A DNA stretch of 64,000 nucleotides, from positions 62,001 to 126,000 of the forward strand of contig NZ_QHLX01000005.1 in assembly GCF_004135675.1 (NCBI RefSeq), given 5' to 3'. Below the pieces are notes generated by a model, which saw only the letters and a list, made by a program, of their open reading frames with translations, had not been told where the DNA came from and did not search any database. Position numbers and translations under genes: made by a program. The stretch is from Marinitoga lauensis. GTDB taxonomy: Bacteria; Thermotogota; Thermotogae; Petrotogales; Petrotogaceae. Shown piece by piece: positions 49,169 to 58,789 of the stretch (its first letter is position 1; every line of letters begins with the position of its first letter).

Positions 49169-50503
49169 ATGTCAGATGAATTTTTATCCCAGGAAGAATT
49201 AGATGCATTATTGCAGGGATTAAATCAGGATGAAACATCACAACAAAAAACTGAACAGCCTGCTTCACCAGGTGCAACTTCTCAAGAAAATGTTGACTCT
49301 ATTATATTAGATCTGGTAGGAGAAGTTGGAAATATAGCTATGGGAGCGGGTGCAACTACACTATCAACGTTATTAAAGAGAAAAGTTGATATTTCAAGTC
49401 CAACACCCATCACACTATTAAAGTCAGAAATTAAAAATCAATTTTCTGGAAAATATTTAATAATATCTATTAATTATAAAGATGGATTAAAAGGGACAAA
49501 CTTTTTTCTTTTTCCGGCAAATATATCCTCTGTCATAGCAGATCTTATGATGGGAGGAACTGGAGAAAATGTTCCAGAAACATTTGATGAAATATCAATA
49601 AGTGCATTAGCTGAAGCTATTAATCAAATGATGGGTGCTGCAGCAACTTCATTATCAGAATTTTTAAATGCTAAAGTTGATATAACACCTCCACAGGTAG
49701 AAGTGCTTGATTTTGACGATCCGAATGTATCTTTTCCTCCTGAGCTGGAAGGTGCTTCTGAAACAATAATTGGAATAAAATTTAAATTGAAAATTCAAGG
49801 CTTAGAAGAAGGAGAAATGTGGCAATTTGTTCCTATTGATATAGCTAATGATATAAAAGATAAAGTTTTAGCGGCACAAAATGTTGATATCCAACAAAAA
49901 CCTTCTCAAAATCAGCCACAGCCACAACCTCAGCAACCAGTTCAACAAATGCCACAACAACCAGCAGGTGGATATCCACAACAAATGCCAATGCAACAAC
50001 CAATGGGATATCCGCAACAAATGCCGATGCAGCAGCCGATGGGATATCCACAACAAATGCCAATGCAACAACCAATGGGATATCCGCAACAAATGCCAAT
50101 GCAACAACCAATGGGATATCCACAACAAATGCCGATGCAGCAACCAATGGGATATATACCACAAGAGCAACAGGTAAATGTGCAGCCAAAGACTTTTGGA
50201 AATATATCCGGGCAACCAATGGAGCCCACTGAAAATGTAGATCTTGAGAAATTACAGCTTTTATTTGATGTTCCATTAAACGTGTCGGTAGAATTGGGAA
50301 GAAGGAAATATTCATTAAGGGATATACTTAATTTTCATCAGGGTTCAATGATTCAGTTGGATAAATTAGCTGGTGAACCTGTTGATATTTATGTAAATGG
50401 TAGATTAATAGCACGTGGAGAAGTAGTAGTTATAGATGAAAATTTTGGTGTTAGAATAACAGAAATAGTTTCTTTGGAAGAAAGGTTGAGAGCATTAAAA
50501 TGA
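49169..50503 (+). CDS. fliY: FliY, flagellar motor switch phosphatase/FliN-type protein
   Basis: A 444-residue protein. [14 protein letters not shown] is an N-terminal CheY-binding peptide like that of FliM. Residues ~45-235 are a CheC/CheX-type CheY-P phosphatase domain with two Glu-x2-Asn-type helices ([17 protein letters not shown] and [20 protein letters not shown]). A Gln/Pro/Met-rich repeat linker (~250-345) leads to the C-terminal SpoA/FliN domain ([34 protein letters not shown]). It removes phosphate from CheY-P at the switch and completes the C ring. Confidence 0.95.
   Translation: MSDEFLSQEELDALLQGLNQDETSQQKTEQPASPGATSQENVDSIILDLVGEVGNIAMGAGATTLSTLLKRKVDISSPTPITLLKSEIKNQFSGKYLIISINYKDGLKGTNFFLFPANISSVIADLMMGGTGENVPETFDEISISALAEAINQMMGAAATSLSEFLNAKVDITPPQVEVLDFDDPNVSFPPELEGASETIIGIKFKLKIQGLEEGEMWQFVPIDIANDIKDKVLAAQNVDIQQKPSQNQPQPQPQQPVQQMPQQPAGGYPQQMPMQQPMGYPQQMPMQQPMGYPQQMPMQQPMGYPQQMPMQQPMGYPQQMPMQQPMGYIPQEQQVNVQPKTFGNISGQPMEPTENVDLEKLQLLFDVPLNVSVELGRRKYSLRDILNFHQGSMIQLDKLAGEPVDIYVNGRLIARGEVVVIDENFGVRITEIVSLEERLRALK
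49970..50149 (+). repeat. Five tandem copies of a 36-bp unit in the fliY linker
   Basis: Each unit encodes [12 protein letters not shown]. Copies differ only at synonymous third positions, for example CCA/CCG and CAA/CAG. Being in frame and of length 36, unit gain or loss would change linker length without breaking the gene. Confidence 0.95.
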
Positions 50504-51131
50504 TAAGAAAAGAAATATATATAATAATGATATTTTTATTATTGGTCAATATAATATTTTCTAGTGATTTAAATGATTTATTTTCAAGATATTCAAAACT
50601 TGGAGAATTTAAAATTGAATTAAATATAAAATTTGAGGTGGATGCAACTCCCACCTCTGTTTTAATGGATATGTATGTTGATAATTTTAAATATTTTTAT
50701 TTTAAAATAAATAAACCTGAGATTTTATCTGGAATAGATTATTATTATGATTTGCACAACGATGAATTTTTTACGGACTTTAAAGAAGATGTTGATAAAT
50801 ACAATGGTATAAAAAATAATCTGGAAATATTCAGAAATTTTATAAAAATATTATCTATAACATATTCATCGGATAAATTTTTTGTAAAAGAAATAAAAAA
50901 CGGAGATCAAAAAATATTTTATTTTTATCCTAAATCGAAAAATGCTTTAAAGTTTTTAAGAATTGATTATACTCAAATGAAAATATATTTAAAAAAGAAA
51001 AGAATAATTATTTTTTAGATGAAATTGAATTTTATAATTCAAATTATAAGAAAAGAGTAGAAGTAAAAATTAACATTATTCCGTATAATACTAATTTTAT
51101 AAAAAAGAAATTATTAGAAATTCAAAAGTAG
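50500..51131 (+). CDS. LolA-like or outer-membrane-lipoprotein-sorting-like exported protein (frameshifted)
   Basis: The corrected length is about 210 residues. [23 protein letters not shown] is a signal peptide, followed by [24 protein letters not shown], a pattern that resembles the LolA/LolB-type half-barrel start, and many alternating beta strands. The frame breaks near 51000-51010 in an A/T run, and one added base allows a continuation [21 protein letters not shown] to the stop at 51131. It overlaps the fliY stop (ATGA) and, at its 3' end, the antisense MBL gene by 18 bases. The functional name is tentative. Confidence 0.55.
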
Positions 51132-51851
51132 TTCTGGATATTTATATTTATTGAATTTTTTTAACAAAGATTCCTTTCCTTCTTTTTCAAAAGTATTTAG
51201 ATAATTTATTTGATTATTTATTAATTGAATATTGCCAGGTTTTCCATGACCTGGTATTATTGTTTTTATATTCTGTTTTTTTAATTCTTCTAATATTTTT
51301 ATCCAATTGTCGATATTTGCCTGGTTTAATTCAGAATGAACACCAGAAACAATGAGATCACCTGCTATTAAAATATTTTCAGGGTATATTTTATAAATTG
51401 TAGAATCTTCTGTATGTCCTCCTAAAGATATACCACTGATAACAGTTTTTGAAGAGGTATTTAAATTATCATTTCTAAAAACATTGAACTTGCATCTGGA
51501 TAATTTTTTCTGAATGTCTGAAAATTCATATTCTGATTCTTTGGATATTTTCTTTAAAAGATTATCATCATAATCAAATAATTTTATAAGCGTTTTTTCT
51601 GATAAAATAATTTCAAGATTACCTTGAAAGATTGCTCCAAATGAATGGTCGGGATGATGATGTGTCAAAAAAACCTTTTTTACAGGTTTTTTGGTTCTTA
51701 ACTGAACTAAGTCTATAATCTTGTTAAATTTTTCTGGGTATAATGAGGAGTCGATTAAAATTACTTCTTCACTTAACTCTACTGCTGTAATATTACTTGC
51801 AAAATTTTCGAACCAGAATACCAGAACTTTATTATCAATTACTTCTAACAT
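51114..51851 (-). CDS. Metallo-beta-lactamase-fold hydrolase
   Basis: A 245-residue protein of the MBL superfamily. The metal motif FLTHHHPDHSFGA is complete, followed by SLGGHTEDSTI (His ligand), ILIAGDLIVSGVH (Asp ligand) and IIPGHGKPG (third His). The fold could be a beta-lactamase-like, glyoxalase-like or lactonase enzyme; a specific substrate cannot be named. There is no signal peptide, so it is probably cytoplasmic. It is divergent from the ABC exporter genes, with a shared ~100-base intergenic region. Confidence 0.85.
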   Translation of the reverse strand: MLEVIDNKVLVFWFENFASNITAVELSEEVILIDSSLYPEKFNKIIDLVQLRTKKPVKKVFLTHHHPDHSFGAIFQGNLEIILSEKTLIKLFDYDDNLLKKISKESEYEFSDIQKKLSRCKFNVFRNDNLNTSSKTVISGISLGGHTEDSTIYKIYPENILIAGDLIVSGVHSELNQANIDNWIKILEELKKQNIKTIIPGHGKPGNIQLINNQINYLNTFEKEGKESLLKKFNKYKYPELLLNF

Positions 51852-51898
51852 TGAATTATTCCTCCTTAAAGTTATTTCATTTAATAATTCTTTATATA

Positions 51899-51943
51899 TT
51901 GATTTTTTTCCTTAAAAATGTTAAAATAGTTTGTAATACAAAC
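51899..51943 (+). promoter_or_regulatory. Promoter and inverted-repeat operator of the ABC exporter
   Basis: TTGATT (51899-51904) and TAAAAT (51922-51927) have a 17-base spacer. One base further on, GTTTGT-AAT-ACAAAC (51929-51943) is a 6-bp inverted repeat covering the expected transcription start, as for MarR/TetR-type operators. Confidence 0.65.
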
Positions 51944-51954
51944 GAAATTAGGGG

Positions 51955-53690
51955 GTGCTAATCATTATTAAAGAATTTTTTAAGAAAAATTGGTGGAGAT
52001 ATTTGATAGGTATAATTTTTCTTTTGATGATCGATTATTTCCAGATATTTATTCCTAAAAAAATTGGAAATATAATGGATGATTTAAAATTAGTTGAAAA
52101 TTTTGATGTAATAAAAATGTCTATATTTTCGATTTTGATTATAGCATTTTCTATAATGATAGGCAGATTTATATGGCGTTTTTTCATTTTTGGTACAGCA
52201 AGGTTGTTTGAATTTAAAACGGCAAATAAAATTTTTTCACATATTTTAGATCAATCATACGATTTTTATGATAAGTGGAGAACGGGTGACTTGATGACCA
52301 GATTTACTGAAGATTTAAATTCAGTAAGAATGGCAATGGGTCCATCTATAGTAATGATGATTGATACTATTTTTATGTCTTCAATAACTATTATTGCTAT
52401 GGTTAAATTTGTTAATCCAAAGTTAACTTTCTTATCATTAATGCCATTACCTATTATAGGAATAATAACCTTATTTTTTGGTAAATTAATTAGAAGATTG
52501 TTCAAAAATTTACAAAAAACAATTTCAGATTTATCTGATCACACTGAAGAAAGCTATGCGGGAATACATGTTGTAAAAGTTTTTTCGCTTGAAAAAACAA
52601 TGCAAAAAAGATTTAACGAACGTTCAAAAAAATATTATGATGCGCAAATGAAATTAATAAAAATATGGGGTTAATGTTTCCTTTAATACAATTTTTCGCA
52701 TCTATGTCTGGTGTTCTGGCAATATATTTTGGTGGTAAAATGGTTATAAACGAAGAAATTACTTTTGGACAATTAGTAATGTTCTATTCATATATAGGAA
52801 TGCTTGTTTGGCCAATGATGGCTATTGGATGGGTTGTAAATGTTATTCAAAGGGGTAAAGCTTCATATCAAAGACTTATGGAAATAATGAATTCACAATC
52901 GAGTGTTTCTGAACCAGAGTCAGAAAATGAAAATAAGGAATTTAAAGGACATATAAAAATTAACAATTTGAAGTTCAAATATCCAAATTCAGAAAAATAT
53001 GCATTACAAAACATTAATGTTGAAATAAAGCCAGGAGAAATGGTAGCGTTTGTAGGTAAAATAGGTTCAGGGAAATCAACACTACCTAAATTATTATTGA
53101 AATTTTATGCAGTAGAAGACAATATGATATTTATTGATGGACAGGACATAAATAAATTGCATTCGAAATTTATTAGAGATAATATATCATATGTACCACA
53201 GGAATCATTTTTATTTTCAATGCCAATTGAAGATAATATTAGTTTTGCTTACCCTGATAGAGTTGAAAAAGCGCCTGAGTTTGCCAGAATCGCAAATGTT
53301 CATGAAGATATACTTGAGTTACCAGAGAAATATAAAACACTGGTAGGAGAACGTGGAGTTACTCTTTCCGGTGGTCAAAAACAAAGAGTTTCTATAGCCA
53401 GAGCGTTAGCCAAAGATGCACCATTTATTATATTAGATGATTGTTTATCGGCAGTAGATACAGAAACTGAAGAAGCAATAATAAATAATTTAAGAAATAA
53501 TATTATTAATAAAACAATGATAGTAATTTCTCATAGATTAAAAGCAGTAAGAAATGCGGATAAAATATATGTTTTTGATGATGGAAAAATAATTGAACAG
53601 GGAAATCATAACGAATTATTAGCATTAGAAGGGGCATATTATGGAATGTATATGAAACAGCTAATAGAAGAGAAGCTAGAGGAGGAATAA
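51955..53690 (+). CDS. Heterodimeric ABC exporter, half-transporter A (degenerate ATP site; apparent frameshift)
   Basis: The corrected length is about 578 residues: six membrane helices (~15-300), then an ABC domain with Walker A GKIGSGKST, Q-loop VPQESFLF, signature TLSGGQKQRVSIARAL and Walker B FIILDDCLSAVD. The catalytic Glu after Walker B is Asp, as in TM287 of T. maritima, so this half carries the degenerate site. The frame breaks at a G4 run (near 52669) that should be G5 in KIWGLMFPL. The start is uncertain: GTG 51955 sits inside GGGGGTG. It pairs with the adjacent second half. Substrate unknown, probably drug or lipid. Confidence 0.9.
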
Positions 53691-53691
53691 T

Positions 53692-55613
53692 ATGAGAACA
53701 GCTCATACTGATATATTAAAAGAAGAAAAGCAAAGAAGTATTTCAAATATAAAAATATTTTCCATGCTCTGGATATATATGAAAAAGTATTATGTTATTT
53801 TAATATTTTCTTTTTTGTTTTTATTTTTATCCACAGCAGTAGATTTAACAATTCCTTCAGTAATGAGATATGTGATTGATAATGTTATTAATTCGACATA
53901 TAAATTTAAGATGGAAAATAAAAATTTATTCCTTCTCCAACTGGCGAATATGTGTTAAAACATATTGAAGGTAAATATTATATGACAAAAGAAAATGAAA
54001 AAATATATGTAGAAGATGAATATGTGAAGCACATAAAAGAAAAATCTTTAAATGATATTGCAAAATATTCTATTCTTGTAATATTCCTATTTTTGAGTCA
54101 ATTAATGTTTAATTATGGACAGGTTATATTTTCTAATTTAATGGGACAAAAAGTTATATATGATATAAGAGATGAGTTATACACACATCTTTTAGCTGTG
54201 CCGTTGGATTTTTTTACAAAAAATCCGACAGGTAAAATCACAACAAGAACAGTAAACGACACACAAAATCTTTCTCAATTTTTTACAGATGTTTTAACAA
54301 GTTTAACCAAAGACGTTGCTATAATAATTGGAGTAATAATTGTAATGTTTTATATGAATTTTAAACTTACAACATATGTAATCGTGATGTTTCCTATTAT
54401 TGTTTTGGCAACATGGGTATTTGGAATAATAGATAGAAAGATATATTCAAAAACCAGAACAAGAATATCTGCGACAAATTCATTTTTAGCAGAAAATATA
54501 GCAGGTGCAAATGTAACGAAGGCCTTTAATCAGGAAGATAGGAAAAGAAAAGAATTTTATGATTTAAGTTATAAACTATATAGATCAAGAATTCAGCAAA
54601 TACTATTAAATGGATTATTCAGACCTTTAATGAATGTAATGTATTATATAACACTTTCATTATTATTCTGGTTTGGAGCAAAATTATTTAAACAGAATAT
54701 AGTATCTTTTGGTGTTTTGGTAGCCTTTACATCGTATATTGATATGTTTTTTAGACCATTATTTGATATCGCAGAAAAATATGATATATTACAAAATGCT
54801 TTTGCTTCTGCCGAAAAGATATTTAGATTAAAAGAATTAAAACAGGAAGAATTTGGAAAAGGATTATATAAAGATATAAAAAAAGGTAGTGTAGAATTTA
54901 AAAATGTATATTTTGCATACGAAAAAGAGAATTATATATTAAAAAATGTATCTTTTAAAATAACAGGAAAGGAAAATATAGCAATAGTTGGTGAAACAGG
55001 ATCAGGTAAAACAACTATTATTAAATTGATAAACGGATTATATAAACCACAAATGGGAAATATATATATTGACGAAAAAGATTTAAATGATTATGATCTC
55101 CGCTCATTAAGAAGACAGATCGCAGTAGTTCCGCAGGATGTTTTCTTATTTACAGGTACCATTTTGGATAATATTAGAATATTTGATGAAAATATATCTG
55201 AAGAAGATGTAATTCAGGCAGCGAAACAGGTTCATGCACATGAAATGATAGAAAAATTTCCAGATAAATATTATACAAAAATATTAGAAAGAGGTAGTAC
55301 ATTATCAGCAGGTGAAAGACAATTAATAGCTCTTGCAAGAGCAGTTATATTTAAATCAAAGATAATAATATTAGATGAAGCTACAGCAAATATTGATGTT
55401 GAAACGGAATATTTGATACAAAAAGCTATGGAAAATCTTATAGGGAAAGTAACTATTATTTCTATAGCACATAGATTATCTACAATAAAAACAGCAAGTA
55501 GAATATTAGTGGTTCACAAAGGTGTGGTTGTTGAAGAAGGAACACATAATGAATTAATGCAAAAAAGAGGAATATACTATGATTTATACAGATTACAATA
55601 TGAGGCTCAATAA
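53692..55613 (+). CDS. Heterodimeric ABC exporter, half-transporter B (canonical ATP site; apparent frameshift)
   Basis: The corrected length is about 640 residues. After the first membrane helix (YYVILIFSFLFLFLSTAVDL) there is an unusual insert of ~60 polar residues (PSPTGEYVLKHIEGKYYM and EDEYVKHIKEKSLNDIA) before the second helix. The ABC domain has Walker A GETGSGKTT, Q-loop VPQDVFLF, signature TLSAGERQLIALARA and Walker B IIILDEATANID with the catalytic Glu. The frame breaks near 53930 in an AAATTTATT context; one added base restores it. It starts at ATG 53692, overlapping half A's end region, and is followed by a terminator. Confidence 0.9.
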
Positions 55614-55628
55614 AGAGCCTCATTTTTT
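55602..55628. terminator. Terminator between convergent exporter and sugar-transport genes
   Basis: GAGGCTC and GAGCCTC form a 7-bp stem around a loop containing the exporter stop codon, then ATTTTTTAA. An A/T-rich stretch on the other side makes it likely to work in both directions. Confidence 0.82.
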
Positions 55629-56459
55629 AATCTTTCAAACTTCCCTGTGTCAAACCGGCGATAATATATTTTTGTGCAATAGCAAATATAATAATTGTTG
55701 GTAATAAAGCTACAACTATACCTGCTGCCAGAACATTCCATTGAACGCCAGCTTTTGAAACAATAGAATATAGTCCAACAGGAACAGTATATTTATTAGA
55801 TGTATTTAAAAACATTACAGCAGTAAATAATTCATTCCAATTATTTACAAAAGAAAAACTAAGAATTGCAGATAAACCAGGTAACATTAATGGATAGTGA
55901 TTTTAAACAAAGATTGAATTTCATTACAACCATCTATTAAAGCAGCTTCTTCAATACTTTTGGGTATTCTATCGAAAAATCCTTTTGCCATTATAGTACT
56001 AAAAGCTGCCCCAAATCCACCGTATACAATAATGATACTTATTAATTTGTTTATTAATCCAAATTTAGAAAACATAATATATTGAGGAACCATAATCAAG
56101 TATGAAGGAATCATCTGTGAAAAAAATAAAAATAAGATAATAGCATATCTTCCTCTAAATTCTTTTCGAGATAATATATATCCACTTAACATTGCAAAAA
56201 GTGTTGACATTGAAGAAGCTAAAAAAGAAACTATAACGCTGTTAGAAAAATATCTTTTAAAATTGACAAACTCAAATAGTTTTTTATATCCATAAAATGT
56301 TGGACTTTTAGTCCAATATTTTATTGGGAAAGTATAAAGTTCATATGTTGATTTAAAAGATGTAAGTACAATCCAGTATAAGGGAAATAAGGCAAAAATA
56401 AGAAAAATTGTCAATAGAATGACACGGATAAGTTTTTTTGCTATTTTATTTTTTTTCAT
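55627..56459 (-). CDS. Sugar ABC transporter permease, MalG type (apparent frameshift)
   Basis: An inner-membrane permease of the CUT1 family, about 277 residues when corrected, with six membrane helices. The EAA loop IEEAALIDGCNEIQSLFKITIP is interrupted: at the CC pair near 55892-55893 one base is missing, and adding it joins the halves at ITIPLMLPGLSAI. The N-terminus LIRVILLTIFLIFALFPLYWIVLTSFK and C-terminus YIIAGLTQGSLKD are family-typical. The ATG overlaps the MalF-type stop by four bases. The substrate is probably a disaccharide or oligosaccharide. Confidence 0.9.
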
Positions 56460-57331
56460 AAGCTAAACTCCTTTTTAGAAGTTAATTTCAAATACATTAT
56501 GGTATAAATCAAAAGAATTAAAACAATAATAACTCCGTGTGCTGCAGCTTTACTATAGTTTGATTCATAAAAAACAGTATTTATCATTTTTACAGATAAT
56601 ATTTCAGTACTTCCAGCGGGTCCACCACGTGTCATTCCATAAATAATATCTGGAAAATTCATAACCCATATTATTCTTAACAAAATAGTGTTAATTAAAG
56701 TTGGTTTTATATATGGTATAGTGATTTTGAAAAGTTTTGTAAAATATCCAGCACCATCAATTTCCGCAGCTTCATATAAAGAATTTGGAATAGATTGCAA
56801 AGCTGCTAAAATCATAATAGCGAAAAATGGAATTCCATACCACACATTAACTAAAATAACAGAAAACATAGCTAATGAAGGATCTGAAAGGAAATTAATT
56901 CCTTCTTTAATAAAACCCAATTTTATTAAAATATCATTAATAACTCCAAATTGACCATTGAGAAGCCATGACCAGATTAATCCAATAGCAAAACCGGAGA
57001 TAGCCCATGGATAAAAAACAAGTCCGGCATAGAGCCCACGTCCTTTAAAAGGTTCCTTCATTAAAAGAGCCAGGATAAAACCAAAAAACAATTGAAAGGT
57101 TACAGAGAAAAAAATCCATTTAACAGTATTCCAGATAACATCGATATAAAAAATATCATCAAAGATTTCTTTGAAATTATCTGTACCTATCCACTTTATA
57201 TTACCAAAATTAAATACAGAATAATTTTTGAAAGAAAGCAATACCCCACTTATTGTGGGGTACAATATGACAAATGAAATTAATAGAAGTGTTGGTAATA
57301 TCATAAAAAAGACAAAACGTTTATGTTTCAT
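56456..57331 (-). CDS. Sugar ABC transporter permease, MalF type
   Basis: A 291-residue CUT1 permease with six membrane helices. LPTLLLISFVILYPTISGVLLSF is the first, and the EAA loop is YEAAEIDGAGYFTKLFKITIPYIKP. The next permease overlaps by four bases, and the binding-protein gene is 14 bases upstream. No ATPase gene is in the operon, which suggests use of a shared MsmX/UgpC-like ATPase encoded elsewhere. The frame is intact. Confidence 0.93.
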   Translation of the reverse strand: MKHKRFVFFMILPTLLLISFVILYPTISGVLLSFKNYSVFNFGNIKWIGTDNFKEIFDDIFYIDVIWNTVKWIFFSVTFQLFFGFILALLMKEPFKGRGLYAGLVFYPWAISGFAIGLIWSWLLNGQFGVINDILIKLGFIKEGINFLSDPSLAMFSVILVNVWYGIPFFAIMILAALQSIPNSLYEAAEIDGAGYFTKLFKITIPYIKPTLINTILLRIIWVMNFPDIIYGMTRGGPAGSTEILSVKMINTVFYESNYSKAAAHGVIIVLILLIYTIMYLKLTSKKEFSL

Positions 57332-57345
57332 TTAATCACCTATAA

Positions 57346-58608
57346 CTATTTAATACCGGCTTTTTTCCAGAAATCTGCCCATTCTTTTAGACATCTAACC
57401 ACAGAGAGTTTTCCCAACAATACCTGTTGCATAGTTTTTTCCTGGAATTCATTCCATTTTCCCCAATTTTCGTTGTCCAGTGGATATTGAGTGAATTGAT
57501 AATGTTCTTTATCTTCAAACATTTTTGTCCAACCTTCAAAAACATAAGAGCTAAAGTATGAATCATATTTATAAACAGATTTTAATATAGGTAAAGCGCC
57601 ATAACTTTTACTCCAATAACCGTTAATTTCAGCAGAACTTACAAATTTTATAAATTTCCATGCCAGATCTTTATGTTTTGAATAAGTAGGGATACCCCAC
57701 CCTACAAAACCAAATGATGGATAAGCTTTTCCGCTTACACCAACTGGCAAAGGAGCAGTTTTGTATTGACCTGGTTTTAGCATTTCATTCAACATTCCAG
57801 TAGTATCAGGATCCTGAAATAAAAGTGGAGTTATACCAGAAACAAAAGCATTAACCTGCTCGTCCCAACCCCAATTTATAGAATCTTTAGGAGAAGTGTC
57901 CTTGTATATATTGACATAAAAAGTCAATGCTTTAACTGCTCTAGGATCTTCAAATATGATTTTACCCGATTTGGTTAAATACATATTATCAGGATCTATA
58001 TCATCAAAAAAGGAAGTTACAACAGCATCAATGAAAGAAGTGGGATATCCTTTCCCTCTGAACGCAAATCCATATTGATTTTTATCTGATTCAGTTAACT
58101 TTTTACCCATATCATACAATTCTTGCATTGTTTTAGGGTAATTATTAAAACCATATTTTTTTAGGATATCCGGTCTATAAAATAAAGCTTTTGCAAATAA
58201 ACCATGAGGCAATAAATATGGCGTATTATGATAAATACTTGCAGCTTCCAAAATTCCGTCAATTAAATCATTTTTTTCTGGCCATGAATTGATATATGGT
58301 GTTAAATCTTCTAACTTTCCCATGGCTGCTAATGTACTTAAATTCCAATCGCCTATTTCTACAATATCAAGAGGTTGTTCTGTGCTAACCATTAAATTAA
58401 TTTTTTGATAAGCAGTTTCGTATGGTGGAGAAATGACATTAATTTTAACACCAGGATTTAATGTTTCAAACATTTCAATGATTTTATTTAATGTTGGTGT
58501 TCGCCATGGACTTGAAAATGCTTCAATAAGATTTAAAGTAATACTTTCTTCTGAAAAAGCAAATAATGCAACCAATAATACTGAAATAAATACAATAAAC
58601 TTTTTCAT
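57346..58608 (-). CDS. Extracellular sugar-binding protein of the ABC transporter
   Basis: A 420-residue solute-binding protein (SBP family 1). MKKFIVFISVLLVALFAFSEE is a signal peptide with no lipobox cysteine, so it is probably periplasmic and soluble. Family pattern: ITLNLIEAFSSPWRTPTLNKIIEMFE, VNVISPPYETAYQKINLMVS-like, GDWNLSTLAAMGKLEDLTPYI, and SFGFVGWGIPTYSKHKDLAWKFIKF at the C-lobe. It heads the operon with the two permeases. The start has AGGGGGAATTTT upstream. Ligand unknown. Confidence 0.93.
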   Translation of the reverse strand: MKKFIVFISVLLVALFAFSEESITLNLIEAFSSPWRTPTLNKIIEMFETLNPGVKINVISPPYETAYQKINLMVSTEQPLDIVEIGDWNLSTLAAMGKLEDLTPYINSWPEKNDLIDGILEAASIYHNTPYLLPHGLFAKALFYRPDILKKYGFNNYPKTMQELYDMGKKLTESDKNQYGFAFRGKGYPTSFIDAVVTSFFDDIDPDNMYLTKSGKIIFEDPRAVKALTFYVNIYKDTSPKDSINWGWDEQVNAFVSGITPLLFQDPDTTGMLNEMLKPGQYKTAPLPVGVSGKAYPSFGFVGWGIPTYSKHKDLAWKFIKFVSSAEINGYWSKSYGALPILKSVYKYDSYFSSYVFEGWTKMFEDKEHYQFTQYPLDNENWGKWNEFQEKTMQQVLLGKLSVVRCLKEWADFWKKAGIK

Positions 58609-58626
58609 AAAAATTCCCCCTTAAAG

Positions 58627-58663
58627 TTTTGTACAAAAATATTATATCATATTTTACACAAAA
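58627..58663 (-). promoter_or_regulatory. Promoter and paired operator-like sites of the sugar ABC operon
   Basis: TATAAT on the minus strand (near 58641-58646) lies between two related 12-mers: the perfect palindrome TTTTGTACAAAA (58627-58638) and TTTTACACAAAA (58652-58663), 25 bp apart. The arrangement fits a dimeric repressor bound on both sides of the -10 box. Confidence 0.5.
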
Positions 58664-58789
58664 ATTAATAGCATATTAAAAAGGATTATATTTTTTAGAC
58701 AACCTAATTATAAATATAAATTTACATATAGTAAAAACAATTGTGATATACTTAAACATAAAATAATAGTTTGTTTGGGAGGAAATTTA

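Noticed and set aside
49845..50315. Antisense open frames opposite the fliY repeat (Val/Asp-rich, Trp/His-rich and Cys/Gly-rich versions)
   Set aside because: They are low-complexity shadows of the Gln/Pro/Met repeat in three frames.
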